A stretch of 59,463 nt of DNA, from the NCBI GenBank assembly GCA_026988115.1, contig JALSLV010000039.1:1-59463 (forward strand), in the 5' to 3' direction. Source of the DNA: Lysobacterales bacterium. GTDB lineage: Bacteria; Pseudomonadota; Gammaproteobacteria; Xanthomonadales; Marinicellaceae. Made by a program: the position numbers and the translations under genes. The notes beneath the pieces are model-generated. The model had not been told where the DNA came from, made no database searches, and worked only from the letters and a program-made list of their open reading frames with translations. Shown here one piece after another: positions 17,390-26,481 of this stretch; positions within the stretch are counted from its first letter, which is position 1, and each line of letters opens with the position of its first letter.

Positions 17390-20031
17390 ATACTAATTGG
17401 GAAATTATAACAGCAATCTATGACGAGGCCATTGACCTTGAGGAATCTTCGAGGCATGAATTTGTTAGCAAAAAATGCAAAGAGGATTTAAAAATTTTCA
17501 CGCAAGTCATGAAAATGCTTGAGGCAAGTCACAGTCAAGATTTTATGGGAGAATTTCCTGGAAAAATAAACCCTGATTATATAGAGTTTTCTAAACCTGA
17601 ACAACTCGGGCATTTTAAAATATTAAAAAAAATAGCCACAGGCGGAATGGGGCGCGTTTACCTTGGGCAGTCAACTACCTCTGATGTGCAAATAAAAGTT
17701 GCGCTTAAAACCATACGAATTGAATTGATAAACGATGAGTTGAAACGCAAATTTCAAAACGAAAAAAAAATCCTGTCCCAACTTAGGCATAAAAATATTG
17801 CTAGCCTAATTGATGCAGGTATTACCGATGATAATATTCCCTACCTTGCTACGGAGTGGGTAGACGGTGTTACAATTAACCATCATTGCCAAGACAACAA
17901 TCTTAGTCTAAAAAAACGCCTCAATTTATTCATACAAGTTTGTCAAGCCGTTGCTTTTGCTCACAATAAATTAATAATTCACAGGGATATAAAGCCCGAT
18001 AATATTTTAGTCAATCAACAAGGGCAAGTGAAGTTGCTTGATTTTGGTATTGCGAAGATTGTTGATGAAAACCAAAACATTCAAACAGCAACCCAAATTT
18101 TCACCCCTGATTATGCTGCACCAGAGCAACTGTCAGGTGAAATGTGTACAGCAGCAACCGACATTTATTCCCTTGGAATAATTTTGTTTGAATTGTTGAC
18201 TAATTCTAGGCGATTTAATTTGTCAAATTTACCTATCACAGAAAAGTTAAATACTATTACTATTCCCAAACAGGCAAATTTATCTAATCTTCAATCTAAC
18301 AAACCATTACCTTATTCATTATCAAAAGTTAAAGGTGTTTTAATAACTATTATCAATAAAGCCATGCATGTTGAGCCTTTGCGTCGATATAATTCAGTAA
18401 TTTCATTGATTTTAGATGTTGAAAATTATATTGAAAAACGTCCGATTATGGCAATGAGGGATAGTTATTGGTATAAATTTAAAATGCTTATATTGAGAAA
18501 CAAGCTTTCAAGTGCTTTAGTGTTATTTGCTTTATTCACTGTGTCTGTTTCAGCATTTGTAACAATTAAACAACTAAATGAAAAGATTTTAGAGGTTCAA
18601 AAGTCGCAACAAGTTACTGACTTTTTAATCAATTCTATTCAAGCAAGCGATCCTGATTTAACTCAAGGAAAACAAACTTCATTGGTTGAGTTTTTACAAA
18701 ATGCAAAAATACAAATACAACAAAAATCTTTTTCTGATGCTAAGTTATCCAGTCTTTTAAAACAAACTATTGGCATTGCATTAAGTAAAGTTGGTCAATA
18801 TAAAGATGCGGAAAGCACCTTAATTGAATCTATACAAGGCAATCCCAAAAACTATAAAGCTCGAATTGGTTTAGTGCAATTATTCCTCGAACAAAAATCT
18901 TTTCATTTGGTAGAGGAACATATTACATATTTACTAGAGAATAAAAAGGAATTATCTATTGCCGAAAATAGCCAAACACAAATTTTGGAAGCCGAGTTAT
19001 TGTTTTCACAAGGGCAATTTAATCGTGCTGTGCAACTATTAAAAACATTAATTAAACCAGTTGCGACATCAACATACCCTCAGTTGGCTATTGATGCCAA
19101 ACTGACACTTGCATCCATATTAGATGAAACTGGTCATGTTGATGAATCTATAAAAATTTTAAAAAGTGCACTTGAATTTAGTAAAAAGCACTTTGGAAAC
19201 ACATCGACACAAACCACTAATATCATGAATGAATTAGCGCGTGTTTTATCAAATACTAGTCCTGTGCCATGGACTGAGATATTTAGTTTATATCAAGAAA
19301 GTTTAAAACTCCAAATAAAGCTGTATGGTAAATATCATCCAGTCATTGCTAAAACACTACTGAATCAAGGTTTTGCTTATAAATTTCATGGAAAGATTGA
19401 CAAGGCTTTTCTTAATGCGATTAAAGCTCGTGAAATCTCCATAAGAAACTTTGGAGAATCACATATATTAACAGCACATTGCGACTTATTGTTATCTCAA
19501 ATCAATTACCAAAAAGAGGAGTTGGCTCAGGCAATAAATTTGTTGGAAAAGTCCATAACGGTTTATTCAAAATATTACGGAGATAACCATTTTTCAACCA
19601 ATGAGTTAAAGACAACTTTAGCCGTTTATTTTCTTAAATCTAAAAAAGGAGAAAAAGCCTTAAACTTATTATTGCCACTTTATGAGTCGCAAATAAATCA
19701 ACTAGGACCATTTAATAAAGCGACTTTCTATGTAAAGTTAAATATTATAAAAGCCTATATTTTATTGAATCAAAATAACAAAGCAATTTTAAATGCAGAA
19801 AAAGCTTTACAAAAAGCTCAAGAAATAATTGGAAAACAAAATATTATCACCGTCGGTATTCAAATGGCATTGGTGCAAAGTTATATTCACGCGAAGAAGT
19901 ATAATAAAGCTCTACCATTAAGTAAGGAGCTTCTATCTTTTGATTTGATAAAAAATACACCAGTTTACCATGAGGCAGGGCTAAAGTTATTTAATGAAGC
20001 ACAACAAAATATTAATGATTCTATAAAATAA
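17386..20031 (+). CDS. Membrane Ser/Thr protein kinase with C-terminal TPRs
   Basis: 881 residues. N-terminal helical region (1-65), Hanks-type kinase domain about 70-350 with IATGGMGRVYLG glycine loop, catalytic HRDIKPDN (His199-Asp201), DFG at Asp219 and the APEQLSG segment. One transmembrane helix at about 375-395 (LSSALVLFALFTVSVSAF) follows. The rest, presumably periplasmic, is TPR-like (AESTLIESIQGNPKNYKARIGL, KTLLNQGFAYKFHGKIDKAF and others). All catalytic residues are present. This architecture is known to pair with ECF sigma factors of the following gene's type. It probably senses an envelope signal through the TPR part and acts on the sigma factor. That link is inference. Confidence 0.9.
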   Translation: MNTNWEIITAIYDEAIDLEESSRHEFVSKKCKEDLKIFTQVMKMLEASHSQDFMGEFPGKINPDYIEFSKPEQLGHFKILKKIATGGMGRVYLGQSTTSDVQIKVALKTIRIELINDELKRKFQNEKKILSQLRHKNIASLIDAGITDDNIPYLATEWVDGVTINHHCQDNNLSLKKRLNLFIQVCQAVAFAHNKLIIHRDIKPDNILVNQQGQVKLLDFGIAKIVDENQNIQTATQIFTPDYAAPEQLSGEMCTAATDIYSLGIILFELLTNSRRFNLSNLPITEKLNTITIPKQANLSNLQSNKPLPYSLSKVKGVLITIINKAMHVEPLRRYNSVISLILDVENYIEKRPIMAMRDSYWYKFKMLILRNKLSSALVLFALFTVSVSAFVTIKQLNEKILEVQKSQQVTDFLINSIQASDPDLTQGKQTSLVEFLQNAKIQIQQKSFSDAKLSSLLKQTIGIALSKVGQYKDAESTLIESIQGNPKNYKARIGLVQLFLEQKSFHLVEEHITYLLENKKELSIAENSQTQILEAELLFSQGQFNRAVQLLKTLIKPVATSTYPQLAIDAKLTLASILDETGHVDESIKILKSALEFSKKHFGNTSTQTTNIMNELARVLSNTSPVPWTEIFSLYQESLKLQIKLYGKYHPVIAKTLLNQGFAYKFHGKIDKAFLNAIKAREISIRNFGESHILTAHCDLLLSQINYQKEELAQAINLLEKSITVYSKYYGDNHFSTNELKTTLAVYFLKSKKGEKALNLLLPLYESQINQLGPFNKATFYVKLNIIKAYILLNQNNKAILNAEKALQKAQEIIGKQNIITVGIQMALVQSYIHAKKYNKALPLSKELLSFDLIKNTPVYHEAGLKLFNEAQQNINDSIK

Positions 20032-20122
20032 ATATGACAGAGTTCTCAGTTTTAAATCTGCATAGTTCACTTATGGTTTTAAGTAGGGTAGTATAATAAA
20101 GTTTTTCTTTTGAGATATTATA

Positions 20123-20683
20123 TTGCAAGCAATACAATTAACAAAAATATTGAATAAATCAATGATGGATGGAAATACATGGGATGAAATATTGCCTATT
20201 GTATACAATCAATTGAAGATTCTTGCACGTGGGGTTAAACACCAACACAAAAAAAACCTCACGCTCAATACCACTTCTCTTGTGCATGAAGCTTACCTTA
20301 AGTTAGAGAAAGGCAGTAAATTTAATATTAATGGGACGCGTCATTTTTATCAATTAGCAGCCCAAGCTATGCGTCAAATACTGGTTGATAATGCTCGCGC
20401 TAAATTGGCAAAAAAACGTTCAAAAAATGACTCGGATCAAACCGAAGAAGAGTATTTTTTGGAAATAAATAATCAAGTTACTTCAGCTGAAGAAGTTGTG
20501 GAAATAGATAAAGCCCTGGAAGACTTAGAAAAACTTGACACTCAATTAGCACAAATCGTAACTTACCATTTTTACGGTGGATACACCTTTGTGCAAATTG
20601 CAGAAATGCTTGATATATCAGAGCGAACGACCCTGCGCTATTGGGAAAAAGCCAGAGCGTATATCTATTCACAGTTGCATTGA
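20123..20683 (+). CDS. ECF-type RNA polymerase sigma factor
   Basis: 186 residues. Region 2: WDEILPIVYNQLKILARG with LTLNTTSLVHEAYLKL and HFYQLAAQAMRQILVDNARAKLAKKR, characteristic of the ECF group often found with Ser/Thr kinases. Region 4: HFYGGYTFVQIAEMLDISERTTLRYWEKARAYI, the helix-turn-helix for -35 recognition. I use the TTG at 20123, because the first ATG (20162) would cut off the start of the first conserved helix. No anti-sigma gene follows, which fits regulation by the upstream kinase. Targets may be among the minus-strand secretome genes next door (inference). Confidence 0.88.
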   Translation: MQAIQLTKILNKSMMDGNTWDEILPIVYNQLKILARGVKHQHKKNLTLNTTSLVHEAYLKLEKGSKFNINGTRHFYQLAAQAMRQILVDNARAKLAKKRSKNDSDQTEEEYFLEINNQVTSAEEVVEIDKALEDLEKLDTQLAQIVTYHFYGGYTFVQIAEMLDISERTTLRYWEKARAYIYSQLH

Positions 20684-20688
20684 TTGTT

Positions 20689-23139
20689 TTACTCAAACCC
20701 GTCAGCGAAAACAAATTCAATATTAAAAGTATAAACAGAACCAGCATCAGTACCATTATCATTGTCTTGATAAGCACCAATTAAGGCATTGTCGCCCGAT
20801 AAACTCACCGAAAAGCCATAATAATCCGATTTAGCCCCATCATTGGCGAGGTGTTTTTTTGTTTCATCCCATGTGCTTCCATCGTAATCAAACTGGTAAG
20901 CGGCACCTGCATTTGTATCAGTATCATCATCCAAATGATTACCAATTAACATCCTATTGGCATCTAAACTCACAGAAACTCCAAAGTTGTCTTGGCTGCT
21001 GCCGTCACTGGCGAAAATTCTGGTGCTGTTCCATGTATTAGTGTTGACATCGTAGTCAAAAACATAGGCAGCTCCGGTTGATAAATTATTGAATCCTCGC
21101 TCACCACTGGCACCCACAACGGCTCGATTGTTCTTCAAATCAACCGCTGTACCGAAATGACCATTGGCTATTGGGTTGCTTATTTGCAGTTTTGTTTCCA
21201 GCCATAAATCATTTATGGCATCGTAGTCATAAATATAAGCCGCTCCAGCCGAACTTATGTTATTGATTCCATCGTCTTCATTGCGTGCACCGACTATGGC
21301 TCTACTGCCAAATAAGCTCACTGAATAACCAAAATCATCAAAAATTTCCCCATCACTTGGGATGAGTTTGCCGACAAATTGCCAAGAGCCAGTTGTTTTT
21401 TCATAAATATACGTTGTGCCTGATTTGATGCCATTTTCTGTATCAGAAGATGCGCCAACTAAAGCCCTGTCATCTGAAAGACTCACCGATGAGGCAAATT
21501 CGTCATTTACATTGATGACACTTTCAAACAAAGCGACTTCATTCCAGCTACTGCCATCGTAATTGAAGAAATACACCTTACCTGGACTCAGTGTATTTAA
21601 TTCATTGGCTGCAATAATAGCATTGTCACCCTCTAAATCCACACTGGAACCGAAGTTTGTACTTAAATCGGATGCCAATAATTTTATCGGAGCCAACCAT
21701 TGACCATTGACGTAATCAAAAATATAAGCCGCACCTGTATTCAATCCATTCTCTCCATCTAAAGGTGCGCCAATTAAGGCACGGTTGCCATCTAAACTGA
21801 AGGAATACCCAAAATTATCACCCACAGCCCCTTGTGTGACCACTTTTTGCGTTTGTTGCCATGTGCCGTTTAATTCAAAACTATAAACTGCTCCTGATTG
21901 GCTGCCATTATCACTATCATTGAAGTTTCCGACTATTAATTTATCGCCTGATAAAGCGATTGAGGATGCAAAAAAACTACTGCCAGTTATATCATCTGCC
22001 GCTATTTCTTGGGTAAACTCCCACATATTAATGCCTGTGTTGTAGTCAAAAATATAGACTGACCCAGTATCATTCCCACTGATTTCTCCGTTTAATGCAC
22101 CCACAAGCAAACGGTTGTTTTCAATGCTAACCGTACCACCAAACCGATTGCCATTTGCTGCATCTGGAGCTAATAATTTTGTTTCAATCCACAAAGTCCC
22201 ATTAAATTCATAAACATAAGCAGAACCTGCTGCATTAAACCCCTCATCGGTTTGATCTGCACCAATGAGAACATTGCCAGCAGAAATACTAACATCACTT
22301 CCAAAATCATCATTGTCAATGCCATCAGATGCAAGAAATTGATGAGTCTGTGACCAAGTAGAACCCGATAATTCAAACAAATAAGCAGCCCCTGTATTAA
22401 TGCCATTGTTGTTGTCATCAAAGTTTCTAGCAGCGACCAATGCCTGATTGCCATCCAGACTTACCGCATTGCCCAGAGCATCTCCAGATGAGCCAGCCGT
22501 TGCTGTGAGTATGGCGGACTCTTGCCAATTAGTGCCGTTAAAATCAAAAATATAGGCTGCGCCCGAGCCACTGCCATTGCTGATACTGTCGTAATCTGTG
22601 GTACCAATTAATACTCTATCACCTGATAAACTCACCGATGAGCCAAATTTATCACCACTTCCTGCATCACTGGCAATTAATTTTTGGGTTAAACTCCAAA
22701 CGCCATTGTTTAACTCATAAACATAAACAGCTCCGGCTTGAAACAAGCCATTCACCCGATTAAATTTGTCCGCTATTACCGCTCTATTGCCTTGCAAACT
22801 AACGGCACTTCCAAACCGATTATCTGCATTAATTCCATCAGGAAAAATAAGCTGAGTTTCAATCCAAGTGCTACCATCGTAATCAAAAATATAAGCCACG
22901 CCATGCTCTAATGCTCTGGGCGAACCAATCAATGCCCGATTGCCATCGATTGATACACTTTCCCCAAATCGAGCTCCATTACCACCCACACCAGTTGGTG
23001 TTGGCAATAGTTTTGATTGAATAATGACCTCTTGTAATTGTGCCAGTTTGCTGTCTTGTTCATTTTCTTGTACCTTGGCTTGAGCATTCACTAAAAATAT
23101 CAATGTCACAATAGTTAGTATTGTCTTATAAAATTTCAT
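20689..23139 (-). CDS. Secreted FG-GAP beta-propeller protein with DGFE tail
   Basis: 816 residues from the chosen ATG, preceded by GGAGAA at 23145-23150. An upstream in-frame start would add ten residues. Signal peptide MKFYKTILTIVTLIFLVNAQA. Fourteen repeats of about 55 residues follow, each with a core like SLDGNRALIGAP and a second strand AAYIFDYDGSTW, i.e. integrin-alpha-like FG-GAP blades, enough for two seven-blade propellers. The chain ends FVFADGFE, a tail shared with four other exported proteins here. No membrane anchor follows the tail. It is last in a tight five-gene minus operon and converges with the ECF sigma gene 5 nt away. Probably a surface or secreted protein. The ligand is unknown. 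Confidence 0.85.
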   Translation of the reverse strand: MKFYKTILTIVTLIFLVNAQAKVQENEQDSKLAQLQEVIIQSKLLPTPTGVGGNGARFGESVSIDGNRALIGSPRALEHGVAYIFDYDGSTWIETQLIFPDGINADNRFGSAVSLQGNRAVIADKFNRVNGLFQAGAVYVYELNNGVWSLTQKLIASDAGSGDKFGSSVSLSGDRVLIGTTDYDSISNGSGSGAAYIFDFNGTNWQESAILTATAGSSGDALGNAVSLDGNQALVAARNFDDNNNGINTGAAYLFELSGSTWSQTHQFLASDGIDNDDFGSDVSISAGNVLIGADQTDEGFNAAGSAYVYEFNGTLWIETKLLAPDAANGNRFGGTVSIENNRLLVGALNGEISGNDTGSVYIFDYNTGINMWEFTQEIAADDITGSSFFASSIALSGDKLIVGNFNDSDNGSQSGAVYSFELNGTWQQTQKVVTQGAVGDNFGYSFSLDGNRALIGAPLDGENGLNTGAAYIFDYVNGQWLAPIKLLASDLSTNFGSSVDLEGDNAIIAANELNTLSPGKVYFFNYDGSSWNEVALFESVINVNDEFASSVSLSDDRALVGASSDTENGIKSGTTYIYEKTTGSWQFVGKLIPSDGEIFDDFGYSVSLFGSRAIVGARNEDDGINNISSAGAAYIYDYDAINDLWLETKLQISNPIANGHFGTAVDLKNNRAVVGASGERGFNNLSTGAAYVFDYDVNTNTWNSTRIFASDGSSQDNFGVSVSLDANRMLIGNHLDDDTDTNAGAAYQFDYDGSTWDETKKHLANDGAKSDYYGFSVSLSGDNALIGAYQDNDNGTDAGSVYTFNIEFVFADGFE

Positions 23140-23140
23140 A

Positions 23141-23827
23141 TTAATTCTCCTGTAAAATAAGTTGTGCAATTTGTTTTAATGTTTCTTGTGTATTTATGAG
23201 AATATCTTTTGTTGAAGAGCTTATTTTTAGAATAAAATCTTCAGATTTTACAGACAGTATATAAGTAATGATAGTGCCTTGTTTCTTAATTAAATCTCCT
23301 GCCATACTTTGATCAAAATCATCGTTATTGGTCACAATCTTTGTTAAAGTGGCACTATCACCCAAATTATCAATTAGTTGATAATCATTTGAATTTCTTA
23401 TGGAGTCATTGTTATTTTTTTCCATCAGTTTTATCATGCTTTTGTCATAATGTGATGTATAAGATTGCATTGATTTATTGGCTTGGTTGATTTTTGACAC
23501 CAATTGTTTTTCAGATAATTTTATAGGAGGAAAAACATCCTGTGATTTTAGTTTAGTCAAGATAAATGTAATTGTATGAGTTTCGTCATTTTTATCATTC
23601 CACGACAATTCACACCAAGCGCCCATATAACCATTAAAAAATGAATCCGAAAATTGCGCTTCTTTAGTTATATCTTGCTCAATTGAAAGAACTGATTTAA
23701 CGGTATCAACATTAAGATAATCACATGCTTTTTCTTTGTTATAGAAGTCTGTAAACATACCTTGGGATGAAACCCCGCAAGAACTGAGTGTAAATAACCC
23801 TATTAGAGCCAATTTTGATTTAATCAT
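23141..23827 (-). CDS. Lipoprotein, paralogue of the upstream gene
   Basis: 228 residues with a lipobox (LFTLSSC, Cys at about 17). Shares with its upstream neighbour an early Cys in EKACDYL/EKVCQIV, a later Cys in a C-E-x-S-W strand, VFPPxKLSE, a Lys-rich central helix and a closing AQLIL. The two conserved Cys could form a disulfide. No named family is recognised. Overall pattern is loosely like DUF3558-type lipoproteins. It lies 1 nt before the FG-GAP gene and 1 nt after its paralogue. Confidence 0.7.
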   Translation of the reverse strand: MIKSKLALIGLFTLSSCGVSSQGMFTDFYNKEKACDYLNVDTVKSVLSIEQDITKEAQFSDSFFNGYMGAWCELSWNDKNDETHTITFILTKLKSQDVFPPIKLSEKQLVSKINQANKSMQSYTSHYDKSMIKLMEKNNNDSIRNSNDYQLIDNLGDSATLTKIVTNNDDFDQSMAGDLIKKQGTIITYILSVKSEDFILKISSSTKDILINTQETLKQIAQLILQEN

Positions 23828-23828
23828 T

Positions 23829-24509
23829 TTATTCTCCTTTTTTTCCTTTCAATATAAGTTGTGCTAATTGTTTTGCCGCTTCACTGTGTGGTGGATTTTT
23901 ACTTCTTAGGTTGAATGAATTTTGCATAGAAAGGGTGAGTTTTGTGTTCTCAACAACCGTAGTCAAGATAGATTCACTTTTACTTTTAATCAAAATCGCG
24001 GCATTACCCATGCCATTAAGCACTTCAAAATTATTGGCAGTTTTTTCTTCTGCGATAATGGTTTTTTTTGCGTAATCATAAGCCATCTTGTTTTTGCCAT
24101 TATTCCTTTTGTCCATATCCTTAACCATTTCTTCTATTTTATTATTGAGCTCAGCCTCAGAGAGTTTTTTTGGTGGGAACACTTCTCGATTTGAATCGTA
24201 AATGGATAAACTAACAGTAAATTCACCGTATTGCGTGCCTTCCCACGAATATTCGCAATTGTAAGAACCGCCATAATTTTCAACTCTCGTTTCCACTGCT
24301 TGTTTGATTTGCATAATTTTTTGAACAGCACTAATGCTCACAATCTGGCACACTTTTTCTCTGTCCATAAATGCCGTTAATGGCGAGCTAGGTGATGGAA
24401 TTTGCGATTGATTTTGCGATTTTTGATGCGCCTCACCCTTGTCATTGCATGCTAATAATGTAAATAATGCCAATAAAGAAATCAGTAATAATGGTGTTGT
24501 TTTTTTCAT
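23829..24509 (-). CDS. Lipoprotein, tandem paralogue
   Basis: 226 residues with a lipobox (LFTLLAC, Cys at about 21), then a Gln/Ser/Pro-rich linker. The conserved region repeats the plan of the following gene: EKVCQIV, CEYSWEG, VFPPKKLSEAELNNKI and KQLAQLILKG. The pair arose by tandem duplication. Its ATG overlaps the stop of the membrane-protein gene by 4 nt. Function unknown, though the operon suggests work in the same envelope process as the FG-GAP protein. Confidence 0.7.
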   Translation of the reverse strand: MKKTTPLLLISLLALFTLLACNDKGEAHQKSQNQSQIPSPSSPLTAFMDREKVCQIVSISAVQKIMQIKQAVETRVENYGGSYNCEYSWEGTQYGEFTVSLSIYDSNREVFPPKKLSEAELNNKIEEMVKDMDKRNNGKNKMAYDYAKKTIIAEEKTANNFEVLNGMGNAAILIKSKSESILTTVVENTKLTLSMQNSFNLRSKNPPHSEAAKQLAQLILKGKKGE

Positions 24510-25255
24510 TTTTTATAATCCTCTAAAGTTTTTTCAGTAGTCGTTTGATTATTTTCATCAGTAAAAATAGCACTGAAGACAAAATAGCTGGCACAAAATA
24601 TAACGGGCAGGGAGATAAACAACCCTAAGCCCACCGGAATGATGGAAATAAACAGGAGTATCATCACCATAATGTAATAAACAAGCAAAGCGGGTATGTT
24701 GTGCAAAACTGCCACAATGCTCAACTTTAAGGCGGGTAGGGTTTTGGCATGGCGCAAAACCACCAAAGGCACACAAAAAGACAGAGCAATGCCCCACATT
24801 GTATGGATTAACCAACTCAAAGCGCCACCCAATGAAAAGCTGCTATCAAGGCTTCTTTGGGTGCGGCTATCAATATGTTGCATTTGTTGAGTAAAAAAAG
24901 AGAAGTGATGAAAAGCATAATCTAATAGCACAACCACCGTACCCATTACACCCAATAGTAAAAGTTGTTTGTTGTAATCAGAGTTAAGGGCAGAAAACAA
25001 ACCCAAAAACGAAATATTATTGCCTTGATTGGACTGATGCAAGTTCAAATATACACCCCCTGCAAAATATGGTGCAACTATCATGGCAATAAATTTCCCA
25101 ATAAAAAAATTATTCAATAAACCCAAGCAAACAATAATCGTTAGCAACGTTGCTATCCATGTTAAAGGATTGTATTTAAAAACTACCCAGCCAGATTTAA
25201 GCCAGTTAATGCCAATTTTAAAATCGGTGATTATTTGGTAATTAATTGCCCTCAT
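24506..25255 (-). CDS. BPSS1780-type integral membrane protein
   Basis: 249 residues with about five transmembrane helices. The N-terminus IGINWLKSGWVVFKYNPLTW carries the GW-x-x-F-x-x-x-P signature of BPSS1780 family proteins, followed by GGVYLNLHQSNQG and FLGLFSALNSD. C-terminal cytosolic tail TTTEKTLEDYKK. A close paralogue, disrupted, lies at 26482-27113. It immediately follows the small GG-repeat gene (start and stop codons adjacent) and overlaps the lipoprotein gene. Function unknown. Confidence 0.75.
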   Translation of the reverse strand: MRAINYQIITDFKIGINWLKSGWVVFKYNPLTWIATLLTIIVCLGLLNNFFIGKFIAMIVAPYFAGGVYLNLHQSNQGNNISFLGLFSALNSDYNKQLLLLGVMGTVVVLLDYAFHHFSFFTQQMQHIDSRTQRSLDSSFSLGGALSWLIHTMWGIALSFCVPLVVLRHAKTLPALKLSIVAVLHNIPALLVYYIMVMILLFISIIPVGLGLFISLPVIFCASYFVFSAIFTDENNQTTTEKTLEDYKK

Positions 25256-25549
25256 TTAATTTTCAAAGCCATTTTTAAAAATAATATCAGTATTGATGCT
25301 ATTTTTACCAGCCCAAAACCCACCACTAAGGGTGAAATCACCGCCTGTTGAGGCTTGATTGGCATCGTGTTGCCCGATAGTGCCATTGAGGTTAAAATCA
25401 CCACCATTAGCAACACCGCCCCCAGCGGCAATGGCGGATTTTTCCACGGCAAAGTTGCCACCTGTTTGGGCAAATCCAATAAAGCTTATACTCATCGCTA
25501 TTGATATCACTATTTTTTTCATTTTTATTTTCATTTTCATTTTTTTCAC
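25256..25549 (-). CDS. Small secreted GG-repeat protein with NGFEN tail (copy 1)
   Basis: 97 residues. I start at GTG 25549 with GGGA upstream. Internal ATGs at codons 4, 6 and 10 are alternatives, and the signal peptide is KKIVISIAMSISFIGFAQ. The mature part is a short Gly-rich repeat: GGNFAVEKSAIAAGGG, NGGDFNLNGTIGQHDA, TGGDFTLSGGFW. It ends IIFKNGFEN. It resembles the paralogues at 27132-27413 and 33122-33397. Of these positions, 25338-25462 are identical to copy 2. It heads the five-gene operon ending with the FG-GAP gene. Role unknown. Confidence 0.75.
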   Translation of the reverse strand: MKKMKMKIKMKKIVISIAMSISFIGFAQTGGNFAVEKSAIAAGGGVANGGDFNLNGTIGQHDANQASTGGDFTLSGGFWAGKNSINTDIIFKNGFEN

Positions 25550-25559
25550 TATTCCCGTA

Positions 25560-25745
25560 AGGTGGGCTTGCCCACCACAATAAAGTCCACTGGCTATTAA
25601 AACCTTATTTTACACATACCCCATTGAAATAACTCAAACGGGTAGTTGGCTTTAGCCAACCATTAAAAGCCGCAGGTTTTAAAAAGTTTTAAATACCGTT
25701 GACTAAAGAATCATTAATTTCTCATTAAACTATTTAAAGGGTACT
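25560..25745. repeat. Intergenic repeats: GTGGGC palindrome, REP-like family A (copy 2) and a duplicated block
   Basis: GGTGGGCTTGCCCACC near 25561-25576 is a short palindrome. 25631-25691 is REP-like family A with core GTTGGCTTTAGCCAAC. The block from about 25683 to 25738 (CCGTTGACTAAAGAATC through AAAGGGTACT) recurs with few changes at about 27748-27803. Copy 2 of the small GG gene is flanked by the same repeats, so the repeats bracket the duplicated cassette. Confidence 0.75.
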
Positions 25746-25765
25746 GACCCCTTAAAGTTTTAGAT

Positions 25766-26416
25766 TCATTTGTTTAATGTAGCCAATACCTGTGCATCCG
25801 CTCTAGTGGTTAAATTTAGCATTAATTTACAGGCTTTATTTTGATGTGTTAGGTCGCTTTGCTGTAATACATCATTTTGGTGTAATGGATCATTTTTGTA
25901 AGCGGTAACAATTCCTTTGTATTCTTTCACAAGGAGATTATGATCATTCAAAGGCAATATCATTGCTGTTGATCGAATAATTTTGTCTGTTCTTTGGCTT
26001 AATTCCATGTACTGAGACCTTGTGTTACATTTGATTTTGGCTACATCAACAATTTTACTAACATCTACATTCTTTAATTTACTGTCTATTTCCTCGTAAA
26101 GTTTATCTAGCAGCTTGCACGTTTCAGCGGCATTTACTCGGTTACGGTTAAAGTCTCCGTTAATGCTTTGATATTTTTTTTTATAGCTGTTATATAGCTC
26201 ATTACCAAACACATTTTTTACGGTGCGTATTAAAGCTGGGCCATACATTGTTTTCACCATGTAATCTGTTGATGAGCTACATGTTTTTTCTTTTGCAATT
26301 GGCTTTTTAATCGCAGTTTTTGACCTATCGTTTTTATCATTGTATGCGTTGTCAGGTTCATTACATGCACTTAATATTGCAGTCAAACCTATTAATAACA
26401 GTATTTTATTAAACAT
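25766..26416 (-). CDS. Lipoprotein of unknown function
   Basis: 216 residues with a lipobox (LTAILSAC, Cys at about 18) followed by an Asn/Asp/Lys-rich linker. The mature region is mostly helical with paired Cys (CSSSTDYMVKTMYG, ETCKLLDKLYEE, IKCNTRSQYME, NKACKLML). Not recognisably related to the lipoproteins at 23141-24509. It occupies the equivalent cassette position after the second membrane-protein copy. GGAGAA lies just upstream of the ATG. Function unknown. Confidence 0.7.
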   Translation of the reverse strand: MFNKILLLIGLTAILSACNEPDNAYNDKNDRSKTAIKKPIAKEKTCSSSTDYMVKTMYGPALIRTVKNVFGNELYNSYKKKYQSINGDFNRNRVNAAETCKLLDKLYEEIDSKLKNVDVSKIVDVAKIKCNTRSQYMELSQRTDKIIRSTAMILPLNDHNLLVKEYKGIVTAYKNDPLHQNDVLQQSDLTHQNKACKLMLNLTTRADAQVLATLNK

Positions 26417-26481
26417 TATATTTCTCCTTTAAATATGTTCCACAATCCTCTGAAGGTATTGCGTATTCGATGAATTTATCT

